A DNA stretch of 13,975 nucleotides. Source: CAZQGE01 sp964592815 (GTDB lineage: Bacteria > Bacillota > Clostridia > Christensenellales > CAG-917). The stretch covers positions 1-13,975 of the forward strand of contig CAZQGE010000033.1 of the NCBI GenBank assembly GCA_964592815.1, read 5' to 3'. The position numbers and the translations under genes are program-made. Shown here piece by piece: positions 6,473 through 13,975 of the stretch. The stretch's first letter is position 1. Each line of letters opens with the position of its first letter. A model generated the notes under the pieces. It was not told the DNA's origin, searched no databases, and was given only the letters and a program-made list of their open reading frames with translations.

Positions 6473-7763
6473 CATACGCCGACATATCTTTTACACTTCT
6501 TTCAAAATACATTTGCTTTCTTGCTTTTTTATCTCTGCATTCGACAGTCGGCAAAATACCAAAGTTGGCGTTCATCGGTTGAAATTCGCCAGCATTTTCA
6601 GATACGTATCTTGTCAATGCTCCAATAATTGTAGTGTCGGGGAAAGTCAATGCTTGCTTCCCTTCAAACTCTCTTGCCATCGAAATTCCTGCAATAAGTC
6701 CACTCATTATGCTTTCAACATAGCCTTCCACACCTGAGAGTTGACCTGCAATATATATTTTGTTTTTTCCTTTAAGTCTAAAATTTCTGTCAATGGTATT
6801 AGGTGCGTTAACGTACGTATTACGGTGCATAATACCATATCTAACGTATTCGGCATTATTTAATGCTGGTATCAAACTAAAAACTCGCTTTTGCTCCAAA
6901 AAAGTCAAATTCGTTTGAAATCCAACAATATTGTAACAATCTCCCGCTACATTTTCTTTTCGTAATTGAACAACGGCATAAGCCTTGTCTCCCGTAATCG
7001 GGTGTCGTAATCCAACGGGTTTTAGTGGCCCAAAACGCATTGTATCACTTCCACGCTTTGCCATTTCTTCAATAGGCATACAACCACCAAACAATTCTTT
7101 TTTTTCAAACGACTTCAACAAAACCTGTTGAGCCGTCAACAATTCATTAAAAAAATTCTCATATTCCTGCTTATTCATAGGAAGATTGAGATAATCATCT
7201 CCACCTTTTCCGTAACGTCCACCAAAATATGCTTTTGACATATCTATGCTGTCGAACTCAACGATTGGAGCAACGGCATCATAGAAGAATAAACTATCTT
7301 TCCCCGTAAATCTTTGCAAGGTTTGAGCCATTGCTTCTGAGGTTAACGGCCCTGTTGCTATGATAGTGGGGGTATCGTCAATTTCACAAACTTCTTCACG
7401 TATAAGATTGAAGTTTTGATATTTTGACAACTCTGCTTCAACTTTCTCAGAAAACTTGGTTCTGTCAACAGATAACGCGCTCCCCGACGGAACACGACAT
7501 TCCCTTGCAATTTTAAGCAAACGACAATCTAGCAAATCAAGTTCTGCTTTAAGCAAACCCGACCCCGTTTGTTTTTCCTCTGACTTTAATGAGTTTGAAC
7601 AAACAAGTTCTGCAAGTTTATCCGTGTTGTGAGCGCCTGTATTGCATTTTGGGCGCATTTCATACATTTCCACGTCAAAACCCCTGTCCAACAACTGAAA
7701 CGCCGCTTCTACGCCGCTAAGCCCGCCGCCAATTATTTTAACTTTTTTGTTCAATTCAAACAT
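6453..7763 (-). CDS. trmFO: TrmFO, folate/FAD-dependent tRNA (uracil-54) C5-methyltransferase
   Basis: Makes m5U54 in the T loop of tRNA using methylene-tetrahydrofolate and FADH2, the Gram-positive alternative to the SAM-dependent TrmA. 436 residues, usual length. The FAD-binding GGGLSGVEAA (12-21), MRP, LVCSNSLKSE (53-62) and GGCMPIEEMAKRG (226-238) are present; the Cys in GCMPIE (about 228) corresponds to the catalytic Cys of the B. subtilis enzyme. The frame extends to a TTG at 7784 inside topA, but the ATG at 7763 gives the standard N-terminus and lies one base after the topA stop (TAATATG). It has little ribosome binding site of its own, so it is probably coupled to topA. Bacillus has xerC (codV) after this gene; here none is present. 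Confidence 0.96.
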   Translation of the reverse strand: MFELNKKVKIIGGGLSGVEAAFQLLDRGFDVEMYEMRPKCNTGAHNTDKLAELVCSNSLKSEEKQTGSGLLKAELDLLDCRLLKIARECRVPSGSALSVDRTKFSEKVEAELSKYQNFNLIREEVCEIDDTPTIIATGPLTSEAMAQTLQRFTGKDSLFFYDAVAPIVEFDSIDMSKAYFGGRYGKGGDDYLNLPMNKQEYENFFNELLTAQQVLLKSFEKKELFGGCMPIEEMAKRGSDTMRFGPLKPVGLRHPITGDKAYAVVQLRKENVAGDCYNIVGFQTNLTFLEQKRVFSLIPALNNAEYVRYGIMHRNTYVNAPNTIDRNFRLKGKNKIYIAGQLSGVEGYVESIMSGLIAGISMAREFEGKQALTFPDTTIIGALTRYVSENAGEFQPMNANFGILPTVECRDKKARKQMYFERSVKDMSAYVANLNF

Positions 7764-7764
7764 A

Positions 7765-9882
7765 TTAGTCTTCAGAGTTTTCAATCAAGGTTTCTTTATG
7801 ATTGCAAGTTTTGCTTGTGCAAACATAAAATGTTTTGTCGTCTTTCTTTTGAACTTTCATAATATTTCCGCAATCTGGACACAAATATGGTGCTGGAATA
7901 TCCCAACTTACGAAATCGCATTTTGGATAATTTGAACAACCGTAAAATGTTTTTCCTGATTTGCTACTTTTCTTTTGTACGTCACCGCCACATTTTGGGC
8001 ATTTCCCAACAACTTGAACAATTTTTTTGATATTTTTGCATTTTGGATAATTAGGACAAGCCAAAAATTTGCCGTATTTCCCATCTTTTATGACCATTTT
8101 TGCGCCACATTTATCACAAACTACGTCACTTTCTTCGTCAGGCACTCGAGTTGCGCCACCTACTTTTTTGTAGGCTCTTTCAACAAACTTTGCAAGACGT
8201 GGATAAAATGCAGCAATAAGACCTTGCCATTGTTGTCCACCATCTGCAACTTTATCGAGCGCACCTTCCAAACGTGCTGTAAACGACAAGTTCATTATGT
8301 CAGGAAAATTTTCTTCCATATATGCGCAAATTGCTTCGCCCAAAGCTGTTGGAGCAATGGTTTTTTGAATTTTTTCAGTATATTCTCGCTTTGCTAAAAC
8401 TGATATGATTGAAGCGTATGTGCTTGGTCTTCCAATTCCGTTTTCTTCCATACCTTTAACCAAAGTTGCGTCTGAATATCGGGCTGGGGGTTTGGTAAAT
8501 TTTTGTTCTGAAACAACTTCGTCCAAATCAAGTTTTTCGTCTTTGTTTAGGTCGGGCATTGTGTCCATTTCATCGTTTTCTTCGTCATTTTCAACTGTTG
8601 CCGAATAAACGGCTGTAAAGCCCTTAAATTTTACGCTTCTTCCTTTTACCACAAAACCTAGTTTAGCTTCGTCAGATTCGCCAAGAATGTGAACCTTCAT
8701 TGTGTTAAACTGCGCATTTGTCATTTGTGAAGCCAAAAAACGCTCATAAATCAATTTATACAATCTATATTGGTCACGTTCAACTTTGCCTTCAATCGAT
8801 TTTGGCGTCCTTTCAACAGAAATAGGTCTGATTGCTTCGTGGGCGTCTTGCGCATTTGCACTTGTCTTATAGATATTTTGCGATTTTGGAGCATATTCAT
8901 TGCCATAATTTTCCGAAACAAATTCCAACGTATGTTTTGCAAAATCGGGCGAAACCCTGACGCTATCCGTACGTATATACGTAATCAACGCTTGCAAACC
9001 TTCCCCGTCAATATTTACGCCCTCATACAACTGTTGAGCAACTCTGCTTGTGCGGTCCGCTGTCATATTGAGTTTGTGGCTTGCTTCCTGTTGCATTGTG
9101 CTTGTTGTAAACGGAGGAGCAGGTCGTGATTGAACTACACTCTTTTTTACGTCGTCAACACAAAAAGCAGATTTCAGCATTTTTGATTTTATATTTTCTG
9201 CTTGTTCAGCAGTTTCGATTTTGATTTTTTTACCGTTTAAGTCGTTTAGAGCCGCTTTGAAAAGATTAGACTTAGATTTCTTTGCTCCGTCTTTTAATAA
9301 CATAGCAAAAATATTCCAATATTCTTCGGGTTTGAAATCTCTGATTTCTTTTTCACGGTCAACAATCATTTTAAGAGCAGCCGATTGCACTCTACCTGCC
9401 GATGAACCTTGTTTGATTTTTCTTGATAATATCGGTGAAATTTTGTAGCCCACAAGTCTGTCAAGTACACGTCTAGCTTGTTGTGAGTCAACCAAATCTT
9501 CATTTATCTTTCTTGGGTGAAGCATAGCTTCCTTTACAGCCTTTGGTGAAATTTCGTTAAACTCAATACGAACTATTTCTTCATCAATTTTAAGCGTATT
9601 CTTCAAGTGCCAACTGATTGCTTCCCCTTCTCTATCAGGGTCGGTTGCGAGATAAACTTTGTCGTGTTTTGCAACAGCAGCTTTCAATTTTTTAATTGTT
9701 TCTTCTTTTTCGGGCGTAACGATATATTGTGGAATAAATCCACCTTCAATATCGATGCCCAAGGAGCGTTGTGGCAAATCACAAACGTGACCTTTGGATG
9801 CCATAACGTCAATGTCGCCACCTAAATATTTTTCTATTGTTTTAGCTTTTGACGGTGATTCGACTATAATGAGTTGTTTCAT
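7765..9882 (-). CDS. topA: DNA topoisomerase I (type IA)
   Basis: Relaxes negative supercoils by a single-strand break and a 5'-phosphotyrosine link. 705 residues. The Toprim domain starts at LIIVESPSKAKTIEKYLG and holds DPDREGE (81-87). The catalytic Tyr302 lies in ITYIRTDSVR. Three C-terminal four-Cys zinc fingers follow at about 589-615, 628-655 and 668-693; the second and third end in CSNYPKC and CTSKTC. The frame extends to an ATG at 9900, but AAAGGAG (9888-9894) sits 5 bases before the ATG at 9882, and that start matches the family. It is 11 bases after dprA, the common Firmicute order. No truncation or missing residue was seen. Confidence 0.98.
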   Translation of the reverse strand: MKQLIIVESPSKAKTIEKYLGGDIDVMASKGHVCDLPQRSLGIDIEGGFIPQYIVTPEKEETIKKLKAAVAKHDKVYLATDPDREGEAISWHLKNTLKIDEEIVRIEFNEISPKAVKEAMLHPRKINEDLVDSQQARRVLDRLVGYKISPILSRKIKQGSSAGRVQSAALKMIVDREKEIRDFKPEEYWNIFAMLLKDGAKKSKSNLFKAALNDLNGKKIKIETAEQAENIKSKMLKSAFCVDDVKKSVVQSRPAPPFTTSTMQQEASHKLNMTADRTSRVAQQLYEGVNIDGEGLQALITYIRTDSVRVSPDFAKHTLEFVSENYGNEYAPKSQNIYKTSANAQDAHEAIRPISVERTPKSIEGKVERDQYRLYKLIYERFLASQMTNAQFNTMKVHILGESDEAKLGFVVKGRSVKFKGFTAVYSATVENDEENDEMDTMPDLNKDEKLDLDEVVSEQKFTKPPARYSDATLVKGMEENGIGRPSTYASIISVLAKREYTEKIQKTIAPTALGEAICAYMEENFPDIMNLSFTARLEGALDKVADGGQQWQGLIAAFYPRLAKFVERAYKKVGGATRVPDEESDVVCDKCGAKMVIKDGKYGKFLACPNYPKCKNIKKIVQVVGKCPKCGGDVQKKSSKSGKTFYGCSNYPKCDFVSWDIPAPYLCPDCGNIMKVQKKDDKTFYVCTSKTCNHKETLIENSED

Positions 9883-9893
9883 TCTTTCTCCTT

Positions 9894-10982
9894 TCAGCAT
9901 AAGCTATAAAAATTTCCTGATAATTGCTGAATAATTCCGTAAAGTTCGAGATTTAACAGCATAGTATTTAATTCCGTAACTGATAACGATGTCAATTCGA
10001 GCAGTTGTTCAAAGTGCAAATCTTCTTGTTTTAATGCCTCAACAATGACGTTTTCAACAATAGATAATTCAATCACTTCATTTTGCGTTTCAGATGTTTC
10101 TATGTGCATAAGTCGCAAAACGTCATCGGGTTCAATGACAAGCGAATGTGGCATTTCACGCAATAGCTTGTTTGTGCCTGCGCTTTCATCTGAATAAATA
10201 TTCCCTGGCACAACAAACAAATCTTTCCCTTGTTCAACCGCAAGTCTAGCCGTAATCAATGAACCGCTTTTTTCAGTTGCTTCAGCAATAAACACTCCGT
10301 CTGAAAGTCCACTTATAATTCGGTTTCTTTCAGGGAAATGATATTGTTGAGGACGAGACCTTAATGGATACTCTGTCAACAAAAGCCCATCGTTTTGCAA
10401 AATATATTCCATAAGTCCTTTGTTTTCAGACGGATAACATATATCCAATCCACAAGCAAACACGGCTATTGTGGGAGCTTCCATATCTACACACGCTTTA
10501 TGCGCAATGCTGTCAATACCTCGCGCAAAACCCGACGTCACAACAAGTTTTGCATTTGCAAATTGTCTGACAAACGAGTCTGTAACTTTTGCGCCGTATC
10601 TCGTCGGTTTTCTTGTACCTACAACAGCGATTGACCTTTCACTCAAAAGATTTGTGTTACCTTTTGCAAAAAGAACAATAGGATAATCTTCAATTTCCAA
10701 AAGTTTTGAGGGATAATCGTCATCTAAGTATGAAACCCAATGTATGTCTTTTGATTTCAGTTCATTTATAATTTTTTCTACATTTTGCAAAGCAGCGCGA
10801 AAAGTTGCATAGTATTGTTCTCCCAAAATCTTTTCAATCTGCGGTTGAACAGCAGATTGGAAAAATTCGACAAAATCGTCTTTGCATACGTTATCAACCA
10901 AAATTCGTTTCTTTTTATATGACAGGTCTTCAACGTACTGTAAAGCAATCAAAGCCTTGGTTTCTAAACTTAAATTGTCCAT
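9894..10982 (-). CDS. dprA: DprA/Smf DNA-processing protein
   Basis: Binds incoming single-stranded DNA and loads RecA during natural transformation. 362 residues. An N-terminal helical region (about 1-100) precedes the Rossmann-like core with VVGTRKP (120-126), SGFARGID (150-157), FPERNRIISGLSD (216-228) and EKSGSLITA (237-245). A C-terminal winged-helix domain (about 300-362) ends the protein. The ATG at 10982 shares one base with the comM stop (TGATG). A TTG codon directly upstream could also start it, and the AGGA site fits either, so the start is uncertain by one codon. The comM-dprA neighbourhood points to DNA uptake or recombination, but dprA is conserved in many species not known to be competent. 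Confidence 0.96.
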   Translation of the reverse strand: MDNLSLETKALIALQYVEDLSYKKKRILVDNVCKDDFVEFFQSAVQPQIEKILGEQYYATFRAALQNVEKIINELKSKDIHWVSYLDDDYPSKLLEIEDYPIVLFAKGNTNLLSERSIAVVGTRKPTRYGAKVTDSFVRQFANAKLVVTSGFARGIDSIAHKACVDMEAPTIAVFACGLDICYPSENKGLMEYILQNDGLLLTEYPLRSRPQQYHFPERNRIISGLSDGVFIAEATEKSGSLITARLAVEQGKDLFVVPGNIYSDESAGTNKLLREMPHSLVIEPDDVLRLMHIETSETQNEVIELSIVENVIVEALKQEDLHFEQLLELTSLSVTELNTMLLNLELYGIIQQLSGNFYSLC

Positions 10983-12508
10983 CAACGATATTTCCTGTCT
11001 AGTCCCCTATACTGAATTGCTTCCGAAATGTGGGCGAGTTCAATATTTTCAAAGCCCTCTATATCGGCGATTGTTCTTGCAACTTTCAAAATTCGGGTTG
11101 TTCCTCTTGCGCTTAAATTAAGCCTTTCAAACGCTTTTTGCAAAAGTTGTTCACTTCTTTGGTCGATTTTGCAGTATTTTGCAATTTGCTTTGCATTCAT
11201 TTCCGCATTTATGCTAATTCCGTCCGATGCAAATCTTTTCCTTTGAATTTCACGCACTCGATTTATACGCGCCTTAATTTCCATCGAACTTTCAGCTTCA
11301 CCGTTTCCACGTAATTCTCCATAACTTACATTGTCAACTTCTATCTGCAAATCTATTCTATCCATAAGCGGACCGCTTAATTTTGACACATAATTGTGAA
11401 TTTGCTGAGCCGTACAAGTGCAAATTTGAGTTTTTGAACCATAATTTCCGCAAGGACAAGGGTTCATACTTGCAATCAACATAAAGTTTGCAGGATATTC
11501 CACGCTTTTGGCTATTCTTGCAACCGTAACTTTTCTGTCTTCCAATGGTTGACGCAAGGTTTCTAGGGCGTGACGGCTATATTCAGGCATTTCATCCAAA
11601 AATAGAACACCGTGATTTGCAAGGCTAACCTCGCCTGGACGCGCTTTTGCGCCTCCTCCAATCAAAGTGGGAACTGTTGTCGTATGGTGAGGCGTCCTGA
11701 ATGGACGAGTTGTAACAATTCCAACGTTGCTGTCCAAAATTCCAGCTATACTGTGTACTTTTGTGACCTCAACTGCTTCTTCAAAAGTCATTTCAGGCAT
11801 AATTGTTGGGACGCATTTTGCAAGCATTGTTTTACCTGCTCCCGGCGGGCCAATCATCAATGCGTTATGACCACCGCTTACAGCAATTTCCAAAGCTCGC
11901 TTTGCAACAAGTTGACCTTTTACATCCTTGAAATCAACGCCATATCCGTGCATATTGCAAGTTGCTTGATAGCTTGTTGTTTCAATAGACAAACAAGTAT
12001 CACCACTTAAAAATTCCGCAACACTTCTCAAATTATCAAATGCGTAAACTTCTACACCTTCAATGTAACTAGCTTCTTTTGCATTGGCTGATGGAATAAT
12101 AAACTTATTATGTCCAAGTTGCATTGCCGATATAAGCAAAGGCATAATACCGTTTATATGACGCAAACTTCCGTCCAACGACAACTCGCCTACAATCACA
12201 AATTGCTTATAGTTGTCGCATACGAGCTGTTCTGACCCAGCAAGCATTCCAACTGCAATCGGCAAATCAAAATATGGACCTTCCTTTTTTGTGTCAGCGG
12301 GAGCAAGATTGACGGTTATGCGTTTCATAGGATAAGCAAAACCGCTGTTTTTAACTGCCGCTCGAACTCTTTCTTTTGACTCTTTGGTGGCTGTTGAAGC
12401 AAGCCCAACCATTTCGTATCCAGGAAGACCGTTATTTATGTCAATCTCAACGTCGCAATCATAACCGTCTAATCCGTCAAGGGCAAAACTTTTGATTTTC
12501 GCTAGCAT
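10982..12508 (-). CDS. comM: ComM/YifB-family Mg-chelatase-like AAA+ ATPase
   Basis: 508 residues. An N-terminal ChlI/Lon-like domain starts MLAKIKSFALDGLDG and contains the family's LAPADTKKEGPYFDLPIA (68-85). The AAA+ core has Walker A GPPGAGKT (220-227), Walker B VLFLDE (301-306) and MNPCPCGNYG, and a C-terminal Mg-chelatase helical domain follows. In Vibrio, ComM is a hexameric branch-migration helicase that helps integrate transforming DNA; the role of YifB in Gram-positives is less clear. The frame extends to a TTG at 12523, but GGAG (12515-12518) is 6 bases before the ATG at 12508 and the family starts there. It is the first gene of the long minus-strand operon, with a good promoter upstream. 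Family call secure; the exact function is inferred. Confidence 0.95.
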   Translation of the reverse strand: MLAKIKSFALDGLDGYDCDVEIDINNGLPGYEMVGLASTATKESKERVRAAVKNSGFAYPMKRITVNLAPADTKKEGPYFDLPIAVGMLAGSEQLVCDNYKQFVIVGELSLDGSLRHINGIMPLLISAMQLGHNKFIIPSANAKEASYIEGVEVYAFDNLRSVAEFLSGDTCLSIETTSYQATCNMHGYGVDFKDVKGQLVAKRALEIAVSGGHNALMIGPPGAGKTMLAKCVPTIMPEMTFEEAVEVTKVHSIAGILDSNVGIVTTRPFRTPHHTTTVPTLIGGGAKARPGEVSLANHGVLFLDEMPEYSRHALETLRQPLEDRKVTVARIAKSVEYPANFMLIASMNPCPCGNYGSKTQICTCTAQQIHNYVSKLSGPLMDRIDLQIEVDNVSYGELRGNGEAESSMEIKARINRVREIQRKRFASDGISINAEMNAKQIAKYCKIDQRSEQLLQKAFERLNLSARGTTRILKVARTIADIEGFENIELAHISEAIQYRGLDRKYR

Positions 12509-12538
12509 ACAACACTCCATCAATTATTATATTTAATT

Positions 12539-12567
12539 ATTTTAGCACAAGGACAACCAAAACGCAA
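12539..12567 (-). promoter_or_regulatory. Promoter of the comM-dprA-topA operon
   Basis: On the minus strand TTGCGT (12562-12567) and TAAAAT (12539-12544) are 17 bases apart, and TGC directly before the -10 makes it an extended -10 site. A start near 12532 leaves a leader of about 24 bases with GGAG before comM. A second TATAAT at 12526-12531 is too close to the ribosome binding site to serve alone. No operator was recognised. Confidence 0.6.
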
Positions 12568-12578
12568 GAAAGATATCT

Positions 12579-12611
12579 AAAAACCGCGCCTTAAATAGAC
12601 GCGGAGTTTTT
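12579..12611 (-). terminator. Rho-independent terminator after the signal peptidase operon
   Basis: On the minus strand CCGCGTC and GGCGCGG (plus arms 12598-12604 and 12584-12590) form a 7-pair stem with one G-T wobble and a TATTTAA loop, followed by TTTTT (12579-12583). It separates the signal peptidase transcript from the comM promoter. The T run on the other side (12607-12611) would also let it work weakly on the plus strand. Confidence 0.75.
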
Positions 12612-12614
12612 ATG

Positions 12615-12698
12615 TTGATTTTATCAAAGATGTAAAATCAAATTTTAACAACTGCATTTGCATTTTAGACCGTTTTTTTTAGCATTATAGATGCAAAT
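12615..12698. repeat. Two inverted repeats in the gap downstream of the signal peptidase
   Basis: TTGATTTTA (12615-12623) and TAAAATCAA (12633-12641) are perfect 9-base arms around a 9-base spacer. ATTTGCAT (12656-12663) and ATGCAAAT (12691-12698) are perfect 8-base arms around 27 bases that include a run of eight T. The 12605-12762 stretch has no reading frame I would call. On the minus-strand transcript these arms would form AT-rich hairpins in the 3' untranslated region of the signal peptidase. They may instead be protein sites or chance in AT-rich DNA. Confidence 0.45.
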
Positions 12699-12762
12699 AT
12701 CAGTTGATTCTGTTTAATCTCACTTTTTGAGCATTAACTGCTAATTTATTTTATTCTTTTTA

Positions 12763-13713
12763 TTAGTTTTTTTTGATTTCAACGTTATTTTCTTTGTTTT
12801 CAAAGCGTTTTTCGTTTTTAACTTTTTCTATTTTTTCATCGTCATCAGATATTTGCTGTATCTCTAAATTTTCTTCACTTTGAGAGTTTTCAACGCTGGC
12901 AAAGTTTTCAATATTTTTCATTTTTTCGGTAAGTTCAATTTCTATTTTTTTCTCATTATCGCACAATTTATCTGTTTTAATCTCACCATCAAAATTTTTG
13001 GTATTATCCAAATTTCTGTCATTTATGTCTAGTTTAGCTGAAAATTCACTTAGCAATTTATTTTTTTCCTCTTGTGATAAATCGTCAAGTTTGACAACAT
13101 TTTCAGCATTTTCGGTTTCAACTATGCGTTTAGTTTTTTCTTTGATAAAACTTGCAATAAACAATATGCCAACAATCAACATAGGCACAAAAATAAGCAC
13201 TATATAACCTTGTGGAGTAAGCAAAAATCTACGAAGTTTGCCTAGTGTTGGCAAAACTTTGACTAATTCAGCTTTTACGTTATTAGGGTTTAGTTGCCAT
13301 TCGTCTTGTGGCTTTGCATCACCTTTTGTCAAAAAGTATTTTACCGTGACGCCATCAACGTTGTAAACAACGTCAACAATTCTATGCGTAACGTTATGAC
13401 CTGCAGCTTGCCCTGACGGAGCGATAAAAGTTATCACGTCATACTTTTTTAAGTTGTTTACATTCTCAACTTTTTTACACAGTATTACGTCGCCCGTCAT
13501 AATTGTAGGCTCCATACTTCCCGTTACAACGTCGTATAAGTAATATCCAAAAATCGGTTTATCATTTCCGCTTACTTTTCCCCACACAATAACAACCAAA
13601 GCAAACAACAAAAAAACAAAAAGCAACGCCACAACAACACTTGATATAATGTTGAAAGTTTTACGCGCCTTGTTTTTTTTATCTTTATTTTTTACGTTTT
13701 GGTTAGTGTTCAT
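12763..13713 (-). CDS. Signal peptidase I, ER/SipW type, with long charged C-terminal tail
   Basis: Membrane protease that removes signal peptides from exported proteins. 316 residues from the ATG at 13713. A Lys/Asn-rich cytosolic N-terminus precedes TM1 (about 21-44). The catalytic Ser66 lies in TGSMEPTI, followed by GDVI. His110 in THRI replaces the Lys of ordinary bacterial signal peptidases, and GDAKPQDEW (131-139) supplies the acidic residues; this is the SipW/archaeal/ER-type active site. TM2 is at about 170-190. The last 125 or so residues are an unusual Glu/Lys/Asn-rich tail, probably cytosolic. The frame extends to a TTG at 13719, but the ATG is 2 bases after the upstream stop and has little ribosome binding site, so it is probably coupled. 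B. subtilis SipW processes TasA and TapA; no such substrate gene is visible here. Confidence 0.92.
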   Translation of the reverse strand: MNTNQNVKNKDKKNKARKTFNIISSVVVALLFVFLLFALVVIVWGKVSGNDKPIFGYYLYDVVTGSMEPTIMTGDVILCKKVENVNNLKKYDVITFIAPSGQAAGHNVTHRIVDVVYNVDGVTVKYFLTKGDAKPQDEWQLNPNNVKAELVKVLPTLGKLRRFLLTPQGYIVLIFVPMLIVGILFIASFIKEKTKRIVETENAENVVKLDDLSQEEKNKLLSEFSAKLDINDRNLDNTKNFDGEIKTDKLCDNEKKIEIELTEKMKNIENFASVENSQSEENLEIQQISDDDEKIEKVKNEKRFENKENNVEIKKN

Positions 13714-13715
13714 TG

Positions 13716-13975
13716 TCAATCATCGTCAGATTTTTTATTATCTTTTTGGTCAAACAACATATCAGCCGACGTTCTACGCTTTTTATTTTGTGCAAAAACG
13801 TCAACTCCACCATTAGAAATTGAAAACGGGTCGTCAACTGTTTTGGATAAATTTAAGTTATACTTTGTTGCAACGCCAGATTTTTGTTCTAACATTTCAA
13901 CCTTAACTTTTTTCTGTTTTTCAGTTTCAGTTTTTACTTTTTCTTTTTGTGGTTTTGAGTTGTTTGTTTTTTTAG
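13716..13975 (-). CDS. Lys-rich hypothetical protein, C-terminal fragment (5' end beyond window)
   Basis: An open minus-strand frame of 85 codons enters from the right edge and stops at TGA 13716-13718, 2 bases before the signal peptidase ATG. The visible part is a Lys/Glu/Thr-rich low-complexity stretch, then a less biased part with VDDPFSISNGGVDVF, and a polar end NKKSDDD. No domain was recognised. Its tight spacing to the signal peptidase suggests one operon and perhaps a substrate or partner. The frame has no stop over 258 bases, but biased AT-rich composition makes this weaker evidence than usual. Confidence 0.65.
   Translation of the reverse strand, partial: KKTNNSKPQKEKVKTETEKQKKVKVEMLEQKSGVATKYNLNLSKTVDDPFSISNGGVDVFAQNKKRRTSADMLFDQKDNKKSDDD

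Noticed and set aside
7900..8070. Near-repeated DNA around GCATTTTGGATAATT in topA
   Set aside because: Explained by the repeated NYPKC ends of adjacent zinc fingers, not a mobile or regulatory repeat.
1197..12010. Many plus-strand open frames of 60-145 codons opposite the minus-strand operon
   Set aside because: They lie antisense to well-identified genes, lack consistent ribosome binding sites and encode no recognisable protein.
12526..12531. TATAAT as the comM -10
   Set aside because: A start from it would fall on the comM ribosome binding site; the extended -10 at 12539-12544 with its -35 fits better.
12600..12680. 17-codon minus-strand frame beginning MQMQLLKF
   Set aside because: No ribosome binding site precedes it and it overlaps the inverted repeat; probably chance.
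1..13975. CRISPR array, tRNA, rRNA, transposase, toxin-antitoxin or phage-defence system
   Set aside because: No regularly spaced repeats, cloverleaf sequence, transposase motif or defence-type nuclease was found on either strand by eye.

Overview
The window looks like chromosomal DNA of a low-GC Gram-positive bacterium, most likely an uncultured member of the Clostridia. The reasons are AT-rich sequence throughout, strong AAAGGAG-type ribosome binding sites, a clostridial-type histidyl-tRNA synthetase with a Cys-rich insertion, TrmFO, an HslV with a short propeptide before its catalytic Thr, an ER-type (SipW-like) signal peptidase, and a gene order close to the Bacillus dprA-topA-trmFO-hslV-hslU cluster. 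The genus cannot be fixed from this sequence alone. I saw no tRNA, rRNA, CRISPR array, insertion sequence or prophage gene.

Layout. Positions 1-1061 hold an unrecognised small-protein locus: a cut-off gene and a Cys/Asn/Gly-rich 115-residue protein on the minus strand (overlapping ATGA), diverging from a Met- and Asn-rich 177-residue protein on the plus strand. A bidirectional terminator at about 1069-1104 separates it from a tightly packed minus-strand block. Read in the direction of transcription, that block is comM/yifB, dprA, topA, trmFO, hslV, hslU, hisS, an RseC/MucC-family membrane protein, trxA and glyA. Gaps are mostly 0-40 bases, with several stop/start overlaps. A good promoter lies just upstream of comM and a second candidate lies before hslV in the largest gap (88 bases). 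Upstream of comM is a 254-base gap holding the comM promoter, a terminator and two inverted repeats. Beyond it are a SipW-like signal peptidase with a long charged tail and the cut-off 3' end of a Lys-rich gene, which run into that terminator.

How the genes fit together. ComM and DprA handle incoming or branched DNA, TopA relaxes negative supercoils, TrmFO makes m5U54 in tRNA, HslUV is an ATP-dependent protease, HisRS charges tRNA-His, the RseC-like protein and thioredoxin are redox proteins, and GlyA feeds one-carbon units into the methylene-tetrahydrofolate pool that TrmFO uses. Compared with B. subtilis, xerC/codV between trmFO and hslV and codY after hslU are absent; hisS follows hslU instead.

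For six genes I chose a start codon inside the longest possible reading frame, because ribosome binding site spacing, the family N-terminus or the upstream stop favours an internal ATG: hisS 4482, hslU 5822, trmFO 7763, topA 9882, dprA 10982, comM 12508. The signal peptidase start (13713) was chosen the same way. The least explained parts are the small-protein locus at 1-1061 and the signal peptidase locus at 12605-13975.
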